This document shows positions 34,243-42,454 of a DNA stretch of 64,000 nt, one piece after another. Below the pieces are notes generated by a model. It was not told where the DNA came from, ran no database searches, and saw only the letters and a list, made by a program, of their open reading frames with translations. Each line of letters begins with the position of its first letter. Position 1 is the stretch's first letter. The position numbers were made by a program, and so were the translations under genes. The DNA is taken from contig OY969094.1 in assembly GCA_963697695.1 (NCBI GenBank), positions 434,001 through 498,000 of the forward strand, in the 5' to 3' direction. Origin of the DNA: VRUE01 sp963697695. GTDB taxonomy: Bacteria; Actinomycetota; Thermoleophilia; Solirubrobacterales; 70-9.

Positions 34243-34611
34243 AGCGGCGTGGAGGTCGGTGCGGAGCTCTTGGGTAGCGCCTAAGTAGACGTGGGCAGGC
34301 TTGTGGCCGACCGGGGCGTAATAGTGGAGCATCGCCCGCACGACCCGCGGCATCGCCCCGGGGACGTCGATCTCGCGGGCGCAGATCAGCGGCACCGAAT
34401 CGAGCCCGAGCCGGCGTGCGGCGACCGCCGGGAACTCGGCATCGAGGTCGCCGGTGGTGGTGAAGATGCAGCTCACCATCGACTCCGGCTCCAGCTCGTT
34501 GCGGTCGAGAACCTCGCGCATCAGCGCCTCGGTCGTCGCGAGAATCGCCTCGGCGTCGTTGCTCTCGGCCTGGGCGGCCCCGCGGACCGCGAACAGTCGC
34601 TCCTCCGTCAC
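34237..34611 (-). CDS. aroH: Chorismate mutase, AroH type
   Basis: Chorismate mutase converts chorismate to prephenate, the substrate of TyrA. The 124-residue length and the pattern LFAVRGAAQAESNDAEAI, CIFTTTGDLDAEFPAVAARR, PLICAREIDVPGAMPR and HVYLGATQELRTD fit the trimeric Bacillus AroH fold rather than the all-helical form. The conserved Arg in AVRGA and Arg in AREID are active-site residues in the family. The start is a GTG at 34611 with GGAGGT seven bases upstream; the longer frame upstream is not supported. Confidence 0.93.
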   Translation of the reverse strand: MTEERLFAVRGAAQAESNDAEAILATTEALMREVLDRNELEPESMVSCIFTTTGDLDAEFPAVAARRLGLDSVPLICAREIDVPGAMPRVVRAMLHYYAPVGHKPAHVYLGATQELRTDLHAAQ

Positions 34612-34675
34612 ACACCCCACCTCCGCTTCGCTCCCGGCGCGAAGAGCCAGAGATGGACGCTTGGTCGCTCCGCGA

Positions 34676-35371
34676 TCACTGCGCCGCATCTTCCCAGAGC
34701 CGGGCGATCTCATCCTCTTCGAGCCGGCGCGCCTGCCCTGAAGGGAGCGATCCCAGCTCGATCGGGCCGAAGCGAACTCGCCGCAGCGCGACCACACGGT
34801 TGCCCACCGCCTCGGCCATGCGGCGGACCTGGCGGTTGCGACCCTCGCGCAGGACGATCTCGATCTCACGCTCGCCGGTGCGGCGCACCTCCGCCGGTGC
34901 GGTGGGGCCGTCTTCGAGCTCGACCCCACGGGCGAGTCGCCGCAGGTCGGCGTCGGAGGGTGGCCGGCCCAGCTCGGCGCGATAGGCCTTCGCCACCCCG
35001 TAGCGGGGATGGGTGAGGCGATTGGCCAGCTCGCCGTCGTTGGTCAGCAGCAAGAGGCCGGTCGAGTCGGCGTCCAGGCGCCCAACCGGGTAGAGGCGCG
35101 CCTGAGAAGCAGCCAGCTCGACCACGGCAGGGCGACGACCGGGCTCGCGGGCGGTGGAGACGACACCAGCCGGCTTGTTGACCGCCCAGACCTCCCGCGG
35201 CTCCTCCCCCACCGGCTTCCCATCGACCCGCACGTCATCCCCAGCTCCCACATCCCTGGCCGGATCGGTGACGACCTCACCGCCTACCGTCACGCGACCT
35301 GAAGCGATGATCAACTCAGCCTTGCGCCGCGACGCGACTCCGCCGTGAGCGAGGAACTTGGCGAGCCTCAA
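34676..35371 (-). CDS. rluB: Pseudouridine synthase, RsuA/RluB family
   Basis: The 231-residue protein isomerises a uridine in rRNA. An N-terminal S4 domain (MRLAKFLAHGGVASRRKAE) is followed by the RsuA-type catalytic core with GRLDADSTGLLLLTNDG, which holds the catalytic Asp, and the conserved EGRNRQVRRMAEAVG. The short form and the position next to scpAB match the RluB group that acts on 23S rRNA. The exact target uridine is inferred. A 19-base inverted repeat lies between it and scpB. Confidence 0.92.
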   Translation of the reverse strand: MRLAKFLAHGGVASRRKAELIIASGRVTVGGEVVTDPARDVGAGDDVRVDGKPVGEEPREVWAVNKPAGVVSTAREPGRRPAVVELAASQARLYPVGRLDADSTGLLLLTNDGELANRLTHPRYGVAKAYRAELGRPPSDADLRRLARGVELEDGPTAPAEVRRTGEREIEIVLREGRNRQVRRMAEAVGNRVVALRRVRFGPIELGSLPSGQARRLEEDEIARLWEDAAQ

Positions 35372-35385
35372 GCTGCGAAAGGGTC

Positions 35386-35439
35386 GGGGGGAGGCCCCGC
35401 CGGAGCCTCCCCGCTGTTGCTCCGCCGGGGCCTCCCCCC
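35386..35439. terminator. 19-base inverted repeat between scpB and rluB
   Basis: Perfect 19-base arms (35386-35404 and 35421-35439), very rich in G and C, enclose a 16-base loop. The element lies in the 82 bases between scpB and rluB, both on the minus strand. It could attenuate transcription inside the operon. No T-run follows. Confidence 0.45.
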
Positions 35440-35453
35440 GGCCCTCCCCCGCT

Positions 35454-36026
35454 TCAAGGCTCAGCCCGTTGCTCCCCCGCCTTCAGCAGCCGCTCGCGCA
35501 GCTCCCGCTCGTCCTCCGGAGTCGGGTCGAACTGCGAAGGGTCGGGAAGCTGGTCGAGGCCGGAAAGGCCGAAGAGCCGCTCGAACAGCTCGGTGGTCTT
35601 GAAGATCGCCGCGCCGAAGCGAGAGCGTCCCGACTCCTCGATCAGGCCGCGCTCGGCCAGGGTCTGCACCGCCGACTCCGAGGTGACGCCGCGGATCCGG
35701 GCCACCTCCGGTCGTGAGACCGGCTGCAGGTAGGCGACGATCGCCAGCGTCTCGGCTTGCGCCTGGGTCAGCGGCGGCGTCCGCGGCTTGGCGAGCAGGC
35801 GGCGCGCCGCCGCCTCGCTGGCGGGGTCGCTGGCCAGTGAGAAGCCGCCGGAGATCTCACGCAACACAACTCCGCGCTTGCCCTCGGCGAGGTCCTCGCG
35901 CAGTAGCTCAATGGCCTCCTCCACCTGACCCTCGGTCGCCTCGGTCGCCTCGGCGAGGTCTGCGGTGTCGACCGGCTGCGGTGAGAGGAAGAGCAGCGCC
36001 TCGATCGTGCGTGCCAGGTCGCTCAT
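35454..36026 (-). CDS. scpB: Segregation and condensation protein B
   Basis: ScpB, with ScpA and Smc, forms the bacterial condensin complex. The 190-residue protein has the two winged-helix domains typical of the family: DLARTIEALLFLSPQPV at the N-terminus and AETLAIVAYLQPVSRPEVARIRG in the middle, followed by GRSRFGAAIFKTT and FGLSGLDQLP. The ATG at 36026 overlaps the scpA stop (ATGA). The C-terminal tail is charged. The order scpA-scpB-rluB is common in actinobacteria and firmicutes. Confidence 0.95.
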   Translation of the reverse strand: MSDLARTIEALLFLSPQPVDTADLAEATEATEGQVEEAIELLREDLAEGKRGVVLREISGGFSLASDPASEAAARRLLAKPRTPPLTQAQAETLAIVAYLQPVSRPEVARIRGVTSESAVQTLAERGLIEESGRSRFGAAIFKTTELFERLFGLSGLDQLPDPSQFDPTPEDERELRERLLKAGEQRAEP

Positions 36027-36760
36027 CCCTGAGCCTCCGCTTCGCGCTTGCGAATCTCGATCGGGCCGAACGGCTTGCTCTGCTCCCAAGTCACCTCTCC
36101 TTTGCGGTAGAGCTCCAACAGTGCGAACAAGGTCACAGCCTGGGTCAGGCGGTCCTCGTCGCCGAATTGCTCATCGAAGTCGATCGTCGAGCGCCCGGCG
36201 AGCGCGTCTCGCAACGCCCGCAGGCGCTTTTCCAGCGAAACCGTCGGCCGGATGTGCTCGAGGTTGAGCGCCGGAGGCGTCGCCAGCAAGTCGCCGAGAG
36301 CGGTGCCGAGTCGGTCTGGGTCATAGGCGGCGGTTGCGGCCTCGAGTGCCACGCGGCGCAGCTCCGGCGGCAGCGGAGCCGAGCGGTAAAGGTAGCCGCG
36401 CGCAGCCTCGAAGCGCTCTTCCAGCACCGCCGCCGCGTCGCGGTAGCGGCGGTACTCGAGCAGTCGCGCCAGCAGCTCCTCGACCGCCTCCTCCGGCGCA
36501 ACCTCCTCCAGCCCCTCCTCTTCGCCCGGCAGCAGCAGTCGGGACTTCAGCTCCAACAGCGCCGCGATCAAGACGAGGAACTCGGTCGCAACCTCGAGCT
36601 CGAGCTCGTCCTCGCGCTCGAGGTGCTCGACGTAGGCGACTACGACCTCGCCGAGTTCGACCTCGAGCAGGCTGACCTCCTCGCGCAGAACGACTGCCAT
36701 CAGCAGGTCGAACGGCCCGGCGAAGACGTCGAGATCGAGGTCCAGCTCGGCGACGGTCAC
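36023..36760 (-). CDS. scpA: Segregation and condensation protein A
   Basis: ScpA is the kleisin subunit of the Smc condensin complex. The 245-residue protein begins with the diagnostic LDVFAGPFDLLMAVVLREEVSL segment, has an acidic middle with FLVLIAALLELKSRLLLP, and a C-terminal winged helix (LTQAVTLFALLELYRKGEV). The start is a GTG at 36760, 32 bases after trpS. It is coupled to scpB by ATGA. Acidic residues dominate, as usual for kleisins. Confidence 0.95.
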   Translation of the reverse strand: MTVAELDLDLDVFAGPFDLLMAVVLREEVSLLEVELGEVVVAYVEHLEREDELELEVATEFLVLIAALLELKSRLLLPGEEEGLEEVAPEEAVEELLARLLEYRRYRDAAAVLEERFEAARGYLYRSAPLPPELRRVALEAATAAYDPDRLGTALGDLLATPPALNLEHIRPTVSLEKRLRALRDALAGRSTIDFDEQFGDEDRLTQAVTLFALLELYRKGEVTWEQSKPFGPIEIRKREAEAQG

Positions 36761-36792
36761 AGGGAGACCGTAACGCCCGCGAGAGATGCCAC

Positions 36793-37791
36793 TTAGGCCG
36801 GGCCGATGCCCATGCGGTCCCGAACTTCGGCGACCGTACCCGCAGCGATCGCACGCGCCTTCTCGGCGCCTGCGGCGAGCGTCTCCTCCAGGGCGGCCTG
36901 GTCGGGACGCAGCTCGGCGTAGCGCTCGCGGACCGGGGCGAGGAACTCGACAGTCGCCTCGGCGACAGCCTGCTTGAAGTCGCCGTAGCCGGCCTCGGCG
37001 AACTCGTGCTCTACCTCTGCCTGCTCGACCCCCCGCGCAACTGCGTAGATGTCGATCAGGTTCGTGATCCCGGGCTTGTCCTCGCCGCGCCGCACCTCGC
37101 GACCGGAATCGGTGACCGCGCTGCCGAGCTTCTTGCGAATCACATCGGGCTCCTCGAGCACGTAGACGGTGCCGGCCTCGGTGGAGCCCGTGGTCGACAT
37201 CTTCCGGCTCGGGTCCTGCAGGTCCATGATCCGCGCGCCGACCGCGGGGACCTTGTGCTCGGGCTCGACCAGGCTCCCGCCGAAGCGCTCGTTGAAGCGA
37301 CGGGCGATCTCGCGCGTCAGCTCGATGTGCTGGCGCTGGTCCTCGCCGACCGGCACCTCGTCAGCGCCGTAGGCGAGCACGTCGGCGGCCTGCAACACCG
37401 GATAGAGGAAGAGCGCTGCCGAAACCAGCTCGCGCTGTTTCGCCGACTTGTCCTTGAACTGGGTCATGCGGTTGAGGTCGCCGTGGGCAGTGACGGCCGA
37501 GAGCAGCCAGGTCAGCTCGCTGTGCTCGCGCACGTCGGACTGGCGGAAGAGGATGCACTGGTTGACCGGATCGAGCCCGGCGGCAAGCAGGATTGCGGTC
37601 GTGTCGTAGAGGCGCTCGCGCAGCTCGGCCGGGTCATAGGCGACCGAGATCGCGTGCAGGTCGACGATGCAGAAGATCGCCGGGTCGCCGCGGCCCTGGC
37701 ACTCGACGTACTGGCGGATCGCGCCGATGTAGTTGCCGAGGTGCTTGCGGCCGGTGGGCTGGATGCCGGAGAAGACGACGGGGGCGCTCAC
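36793..37791 (-). CDS. trpS: Tryptophanyl-tRNA synthetase
   Basis: TrpS charges tRNA-Trp. The 332-residue protein shows the class I signatures FSGIQPTGRKHLGNYIGA (HIGH-type) and DPSRKMSTT (KMSKS-type), and the tryptophan-site segment DPAIFCIVDLHAI. I use the GTG at 37791, immediately before the first strand APVVFSGIQPTG; the frame stays open further upstream, but that stretch lies in the hairpin 37811-37905. It stands at the head of the scpAB-aromatic gene run. Confidence 0.96.
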   Translation of the reverse strand: MSAPVVFSGIQPTGRKHLGNYIGAIRQYVECQGRGDPAIFCIVDLHAISVAYDPAELRERLYDTTAILLAAGLDPVNQCILFRQSDVREHSELTWLLSAVTAHGDLNRMTQFKDKSAKQRELVSAALFLYPVLQAADVLAYGADEVPVGEDQRQHIELTREIARRFNERFGGSLVEPEHKVPAVGARIMDLQDPSRKMSTTGSTEAGTVYVLEEPDVIRKKLGSAVTDSGREVRRGEDKPGITNLIDIYAVARGVEQAEVEHEFAEAGYGDFKQAVAEATVEFLAPVRERYAELRPDQAALEETLAAGAEKARAIAAGTVAEVRDRMGIGPA

Positions 37792-37810
37792 ACTGCGGAG
37801 CCTAGTCAGG

Positions 37811-37905
37811 GGGCCAGGACGAGTGCCCCTCGCCCGGACAAGCGTCGCCCTAATGAGGGCGACGCTTTGAGTATCCGTCCGCTCGAGGGGCACTCGTCCT
37901 GGCTC
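37811..37905. terminator. Nested long hairpin between MFS gene and trpS
   Basis: Perfect 20-base arms (37813-37832 and 37884-37903), extended by a G-U and a G-C pair, enclose a second perfect 11-base stem (aagcgtcgccc and complement, 37840-37850 and 37857-37867) with loop taatga. A cggac/gtccg pairing (37835-37839 with 37877-37881) joins the two. The element lies immediately after the MFS stop and 20 bases before trpS, so it could terminate the former or fold in the leader of the latter. Confidence 0.55.
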
Positions 37906-39504
37906 TCAAGCGGGCTGCTCTGTGGGCGCACGGTCTGCGTCAGGTCCGTGGCCGCACTCGCCCGCCGCGGCAGATCCCCGGCTGGGAATGGCTTCTATTT
38001 GTCGGCGGGGGTTTTCGATGCCTATTCCGGCGACTATGCCGCCGGTGATCATCAGTAGGCCGGCGATGCCGATGCCTAGGTGGAAGGCTGAGGTCGAGGC
38101 GTCCGTGGATGCCGAGCGCACGAAGGCGGCTTGGGCCGGGGGCAAGGAGTCGACCTCGGGCACGGCCAGTGGCTGGGCCTTGGCGTCGGACACGGTCCGC
38201 TCGGCTGATGGTGCAAGCGAACGGTCGCCGAGATTGCTGTCGAGGGTCGAGCCGAAGTAGGCCGAGATCACCGCGCCGAGGACGGCGATCGCCAGCAGGC
38301 CGGCGACCCGCGAGACGCCGTTGTTGACCCCAGAGGCGATGCCGACGTGGCGTTCCTCGACCGAGTCGAGCACCGTCGCAGTGAGCGGCGCAACCGTGGC
38401 GGAGAGACCGAGGCCGAAGACGAGGATCGCCGGCAGCACGTCGGTCAGGTAGTCGCCGCCGGCATCGACGCGCAGCAGCAGGATCAGCCCCAGCCCGCCG
38501 ACTATCGGGCCCAGGCTCATCGGCAGTCGCGGACCGGTGCCGGAGGCAAGCCTGCCCCAGCGCGGCGAGAGGAAGAAGAGGATCAGCGAAATCGGCATCG
38601 TCGCCAAACCCGCTTCCAGCGCCGAGTAGCCGGCGACCTGCTGGAGGAAGAGGCCGATGAAGAAGAGGCCGCCGATCAGGCCGGCGTAGGCGGCAAGTGT
38701 GGTCAGGTTGGCGATGGCGAAGTTGCGGACCCTGAAGAGCGCCAGGTCGAGCATCGGCTGGCGGGCGCGCGCCTCGTGGAGGACGAAGAGGGCGAAGCAG
38801 ACGATGCCCGCGACGAAGGGGAACCAGACCAGCGGGTCGCCCCAGCCTCGGCTCGGCTGCTCGATCAAGGCGAAGACCGGACCGCCGAGCCCGGCGGCGG
38901 AAAGCGCGATCCCAGTCCAATCGATTCCACGGAACGCCTCGGGGTCGCGGCTCTCGCGCACCGAGTGCAGGGTCAGCGCAACCGTCGCGGCGATCAAGGG
39001 CAGGTTGACCCAGAAGATCGCTCGCCAGGAGAGGATGCCGACCAGCGCCCCGCCGCCGGCGGGGCCGAACACGGTGGCGATCCCAGTCCAGGCGGTCCAG
39101 GTACCGACGGCCTTCCCGCGCGCCTCGCCCTCGAAGGTGGCCGCGACGATCGCCAGCGAGCCGGGAACCAGCAGCGCCCCGGCAATCCCCTGCAGGGCGC
39201 GAGCGCCGATCAGGAACTCATCCGAAGGAGCAACGGCGCAGAGCGCCGAGGTCGCACCAAAGGCCACCAGACCGATGACGAAGATCCGCCGTCGGCCGAA
39301 CTGATCCCCGAGCGAACCGCCGACCAGCAACAGCGCGACCAGGGTCAACATGTAAGCCTCGACCACCCACTGCTGCCCCGCCAAGCCGGCATCCAGACTC
39401 TCGCTGATCGCCGGCAGCGCCACGTTGACCACGGTCCCGTCGAGGAAGACCACGGTCGAACCAAGGATCGTCGCAACCAGCGTCAGCCGCTGTTGGCGGG
39501 TCAC
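37906..39504 (-). CDS. MFS exporter, DHA2 (14-helix) family
   Basis: The 532-residue membrane protein belongs to the DHA2 drug:proton antiporter family. Visible marks are LDGTVVNVALPAISESL in helix 1, WVVEAYMLTLVALLL, GSLGDQFGRRRIFVIG (motif A), ARALQGIAGALLVPGSLA (motif B/C) and GKAVGTWTAWTGIATVFGP. About fourteen helices are predicted, with an extracytoplasmic loop near residues 435-480. The GTG at 39504 is chosen as start because helix 1 follows directly. It is a lone gene with a hairpin at its 3' end. The substrate is unknown. Confidence 0.9.
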   Translation of the reverse strand: MTRQQRLTLVATILGSTVVFLDGTVVNVALPAISESLDAGLAGQQWVVEAYMLTLVALLLVGGSLGDQFGRRRIFVIGLVAFGATSALCAVAPSDEFLIGARALQGIAGALLVPGSLAIVAATFEGEARGKAVGTWTAWTGIATVFGPAGGGALVGILSWRAIFWVNLPLIAATVALTLHSVRESRDPEAFRGIDWTGIALSAAGLGGPVFALIEQPSRGWGDPLVWFPFVAGIVCFALFVLHEARARQPMLDLALFRVRNFAIANLTTLAAYAGLIGGLFFIGLFLQQVAGYSALEAGLATMPISLILFFLSPRWGRLASGTGPRLPMSLGPIVGGLGLILLLRVDAGGDYLTDVLPAILVFGLGLSATVAPLTATVLDSVEERHVGIASGVNNGVSRVAGLLAIAVLGAVISAYFGSTLDSNLGDRSLAPSAERTVSDAKAQPLAVPEVDSLPPAQAAFVRSASTDASTSAFHLGIGIAGLLMITGGIVAGIGIENPRRQIEAIPSRGSAAAGECGHGPDADRAPTEQPA

Positions 39505-39642
39505 CCGGCCGAGTCTACGCACGCGTGCCCCTCGGCCGTTCTGTCTACCTCCACAGTCCTTGGCGTGGCCGCCGACCATCAGGGCAGCCACCCCTTAAGA
39601 CCATCGTTAAGTGTAATTCATGCTTGCCTCGCCACCCCCGAG

Positions 39643-40330
39643 CTAGGGCGTTAAGGCATTGAATTTTTTGCCGACACTAACACCCGTGAGAGAAACTTCA
39701 AACTCATGGTGAAAAATCATTTCATTGATACCGAATTTCAGTTCGTCTTTCGGAAATAATACCTGGGGGGCTGGCCTGATGAGGTGGGTTACCTTGGATT
39801 CGTCGCAATCGACCGGTTTTAAGATCGAATCTATGCATTCATACACAGTCGTGCCTGCTATTAAGAATAACGGCGCCAGCGCGCATGTTTCTTCATTGAA
39901 ATGAACCAACATGTAGTGGCCCCCGACTTCTAACGGTTGGACTAACAAATACGTTCGTCCTTTTGCCGGATGTAAAATAGGTGAAATTTTGATTTTCACC
40001 GGTGATAATTGGGGGGGCACAGCCGGGCGCCTCTTTACCTCCGATGAACATTTTGCAGGCTGAATAGTTGAATATGGCATGCGCAGTGTTGTCGGTTCTG
40101 ATCTGCATTTCGGTGATTGTCGCTCCCCCACAAAGGACCATCACGTTGAGTGCTGGTATTAAGAGGGTGTTACTTTCTCCTGACCTCAATTTGCCCGCCG
40201 CCGTCACGCTGGCAGGAATTTCTTTCCCTTCAACATCCCAGGTCACCGCCTGCGCACCGCCGGCCATCAGGGCGAATGCGGCCAACAGGAACGGGACGAG
40301 TGTCTTCAGCCCACGCTTTGTGTGAATCAT
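39643..40330 (-). pseudogene. AT-rich secreted protein, paralogue 3, frameshifted at a G7 tract
   Basis: The N-terminal half (from ATG 40330: signal peptide ending GGAQAVTWDVEGKEI) and the C-terminal half (SPVKIKISPILHP through FNALTP, ending 39643) lie in different frames. Both match paralogue 2 (24641-25330) along its length. The frames switch at a run of seven G on the plus strand (about 40011-40017). With six G the product would be continuous, 228 residues, reading CAPQLSPVKI where paralogue 2 has CHPTILPVKI. It may be a pseudogene, a phase-variable gene or a sequencing error. The promoter region is intact. Confidence 0.7.
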
Positions 40331-40346
40331 TCTGAGTCCTCTCCAT

Positions 40347-40419
40347 TGAGTTACGGTCATGCACGAGCACGCTCGCCTCGTGCACCGCCCAGCCTCCCCT
40401 GCCCCTCCCGAGTCGTCAA
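40347..40419 (-). promoter_or_regulatory. Promoter and structured 5'-UTR of secreted paralogue 3
   Basis: On the minus strand: -35 TTGACG (40414-40419), 17 bases, -10-like GAGGCT (40391-40396), hairpin arms tgcacgag/ctcgtgca (40360-40367 and 40377-40384), box ACCGTAACTCA (40347-40357), then GGAGAGG and the ATG at 40330. Upstream of the -35 a degenerate GAAACTTGGCACCGAAAGA replaces the GGAAAACC element of the other two copies. Confidence 0.58.
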
Positions 40420-40508
40420 GTCTTTCGGTGCCAAGTTTCTATTTCAGATCGACTTCTCTGATTCGGGCGCGAAGGGACCTCTAGCGGCCCCTCGGCCGTA
40501 TCCAGGGC

Positions 40509-41591
40509 ATGCGCATCAGATTTCGTACGAGAAGACTGCTGGGGATTGCCTTCTCGGTCCTGGCCTGTGGCGCCATAGGGGCCCAGGGCGCCGCTGCTAA
40601 GGGCCTGGACATGGCGGCCTCCGAGGGGGTGGCCGTGCGGGGATCCGAGTATCGGTACCTGGCGATCTCTCCCGGTATCCCGGGTGCCCGCACGTATGTC
40701 GCGCGGGTGGAGCGGGATGGCGGGCGGCTCAGCCGCTACTGGTATCTGCGAGGCAGGTACCACGTGCCCGCGGTTGCCTACGACCGCAGTGCCGGAGGGC
40801 TCTCGGCGGACGGCAGGATCCTCGTCCTCGTCCGCTCCCTCACCTCGCATAGCTACCCGCCCCGAACGACCAGGCTGGCGATCATCGACACGCAGCGGTC
40901 CACCCGCTGGCGTGGCAAATGGCCGCCGCCGCGCTTTCGCCGGCTCGCTGACTTCGTCGACCTTCGCGGCCACTACAGCTTCGACGCGATCTCTCCCGAC
41001 GGATCGACCGTCTACCTGATCCACCACTACCTGCCACTCAGCAGCGGCGGCTCCTACATAACCAACTACAAAGTTCGTGCGCTCGACCTGGACAGCGGCA
41101 TGCTGCTGCCGAAGCCGATCGTCGATCCCGAGGAGCCGGACGAGCGGATGCAGGGCTTGCCCGTCTCGCGAGCGAGTAGCCCGGACGGGCGCTGGGCGTA
41201 CACCCTTTACGACGGCGACGGGCAGGAGCCGTTCATCCACGCCCTAGACACGGTCGGGCGGCGCGCGGTCTGCATCGACCTGCCCCAGCTGAGCGACACT
41301 CGCAACCTCTTCATGCTCGGACTACACACCGAGCAGGGCGGCCGGCAGCTCGTCGTCTCGAGACGCCGCCCAGCGCTGGAAGGACCGGGCATGGCGCCGC
41401 CGTCCCCCCCATTGCTGACGGTCGACACGACCACCTTCAAGGTGCACAAGCCGAGCCCCGAGCGAATCGACAGCAGCGGCCTCCCCTGGCTTCCGATCGG
41501 AGCCGTGGCGGGAGTGCTGCTCCTTGCGGCCGCACTGTGGATCGGCAGCGGCCGCGAAGCGCCCCGGCGCGGATCGCCGGAGCAAGCGTGA
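40509..41591 (+). CDS. Membrane-anchored extracytoplasmic propeller-like protein
   Basis: I do not recognise a named family. The 360-residue protein has a signal peptide (about 1-31, GAQGAAAKGL), a long beta-rich extracytoplasmic part with WD40/TolB-like stretches (FDAISPDGSTVYLIHHY, RASSPDGRWAYTLYDGDG) and one C-terminal membrane helix (about 328-347, LPIGAVAGVLLLAAALWIG) with a short basic cytoplasmic tail. It is therefore a type I membrane protein. The stop overlaps the GTG of the M14 peptidase gene (GTGA). It is divergent from secreted paralogue 3. A role in sensing or protein interaction at the envelope is inferred from context. Confidence 0.75.
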   Translation: MRIRFRTRRLLGIAFSVLACGAIGAQGAAAKGLDMAASEGVAVRGSEYRYLAISPGIPGARTYVARVERDGGRLSRYWYLRGRYHVPAVAYDRSAGGLSADGRILVLVRSLTSHSYPPRTTRLAIIDTQRSTRWRGKWPPPRFRRLADFVDLRGHYSFDAISPDGSTVYLIHHYLPLSSGGSYITNYKVRALDLDSGMLLPKPIVDPEEPDERMQGLPVSRASSPDGRWAYTLYDGDGQEPFIHALDTVGRRAVCIDLPQLSDTRNLFMLGLHTEQGGRQLVVSRRRPALEGPGMAPPSPPLLTVDTTTFKVHKPSPERIDSSGLPWLPIGAVAGVLLLAAALWIGSGREAPRRGSPEQA

Positions 41592-42430
41592 ATCTCCGCC
41601 GCGCCACGATCGCGGCGTTGACAGTGGCCTGCGGAAGCACCCTGCTCGTAGCTGCGGGGGCAGGCAAGGAGCCAGGTGCGAGGACCGAGGCGCACTCACG
41701 CGCGCAGGAGCCGCCACGCCAGCCCGACGGGCTGCTCGCCTTCGCCCGCACCCCCCGCCACCCCGGCAACCTGCTCGCCCGCTTCGACACGGTCGGCCGC
41801 TCTGCTGAGGGTCGGCGGATCGAGCTGCGCCAGCTCGGCGATCCCTCGATCGAGGGCGAGGTCCTCGTCTTCGGCTGCGTCCACGGAGACGAGTGCGCCG
41901 CACGCGAGCTACAGCCGCTGACCGGCGGCTGTCCCGACCCTGGCGCCGACATCCTCCTCGTCCCCAACCTCAACCCGGACGGGTTCGCGCTCGGCAGCAG
42001 GCTGAACGGCCGGGGTGTCGACCTCAACCGCAACTTCCCCTCCGGGTGGAAGCAAATCGGCCGGCGCTGGGACCCGCAGTACTCCGGCCCGCGTTCCTTC
42101 TCCGAGCCCGAAACGCGGCTCGCCGCGCGCATCGTCCACACGCTCCAACCCGAGGTGACGATCTGGTTCCACCAGCACTGGGACGCGGAGCCCCTCGTCC
42201 GCGCCTGGGGCGGCAGCGTTCCGTCCGCAAGGCGCTTCGCCGGTCTTGCCGGATTGCCCTTCCGACGGCTGCCCTGGCTGGCAGGCACGGCGCCGAACTG
42301 GCAGAACCACCGCTTCCCCGGCTCCGAATCGTTCGTGGTCGAGCTCCCACGCGGCAGGGCGTCGAACGACACCATGTCCCGGCTCGGCCGTGCCGTGGTG
42401 TTGCTGGCGCGGGAAGTAGGCGAAGATTGA
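41588..42430 (+). CDS. M14-family zinc carboxypeptidase, secreted
   Basis: The 280-residue protein has an N-terminal signal peptide or anchor (RRATIAALTVACGSTLLV) and an M14 metallopeptidase domain. Zinc ligands are in GCVHGDECA (HxxE) and IWFHQHWD (His). The substrate carboxylate-binding NRNFPSGW stretch and the catalytic Glu in FVVELPRG are also present. It resembles murein peptide amidase MpaA-type enzymes, so it may trim cell wall peptides. The start is the GTG at 41588, coupled to the preceding gene by GTGA. The ECF sigma factor gene begins 24 bases after its stop. Confidence 0.85.
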   Translation: MNLRRATIAALTVACGSTLLVAAGAGKEPGARTEAHSRAQEPPRQPDGLLAFARTPRHPGNLLARFDTVGRSAEGRRIELRQLGDPSIEGEVLVFGCVHGDECAARELQPLTGGCPDPGADILLVPNLNPDGFALGSRLNGRGVDLNRNFPSGWKQIGRRWDPQYSGPRSFSEPETRLAARIVHTLQPEVTIWFHQHWDAEPLVRAWGGSVPSARRFAGLAGLPFRRLPWLAGTAPNWQNHRFPGSESFVVELPRGRASNDTMSRLGRAVVLLAREVGED

Positions 42431-42454
42431 GATGTCCCACGGAAGGGGTGAGGG

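Noticed and set aside
37792..37893. N-terminal extension of trpS or a Trp leader peptide
   Set aside because: The frame is open but has no Trp codon and lies in the nested hairpin; the tRNA synthetase fold starts at 37791.
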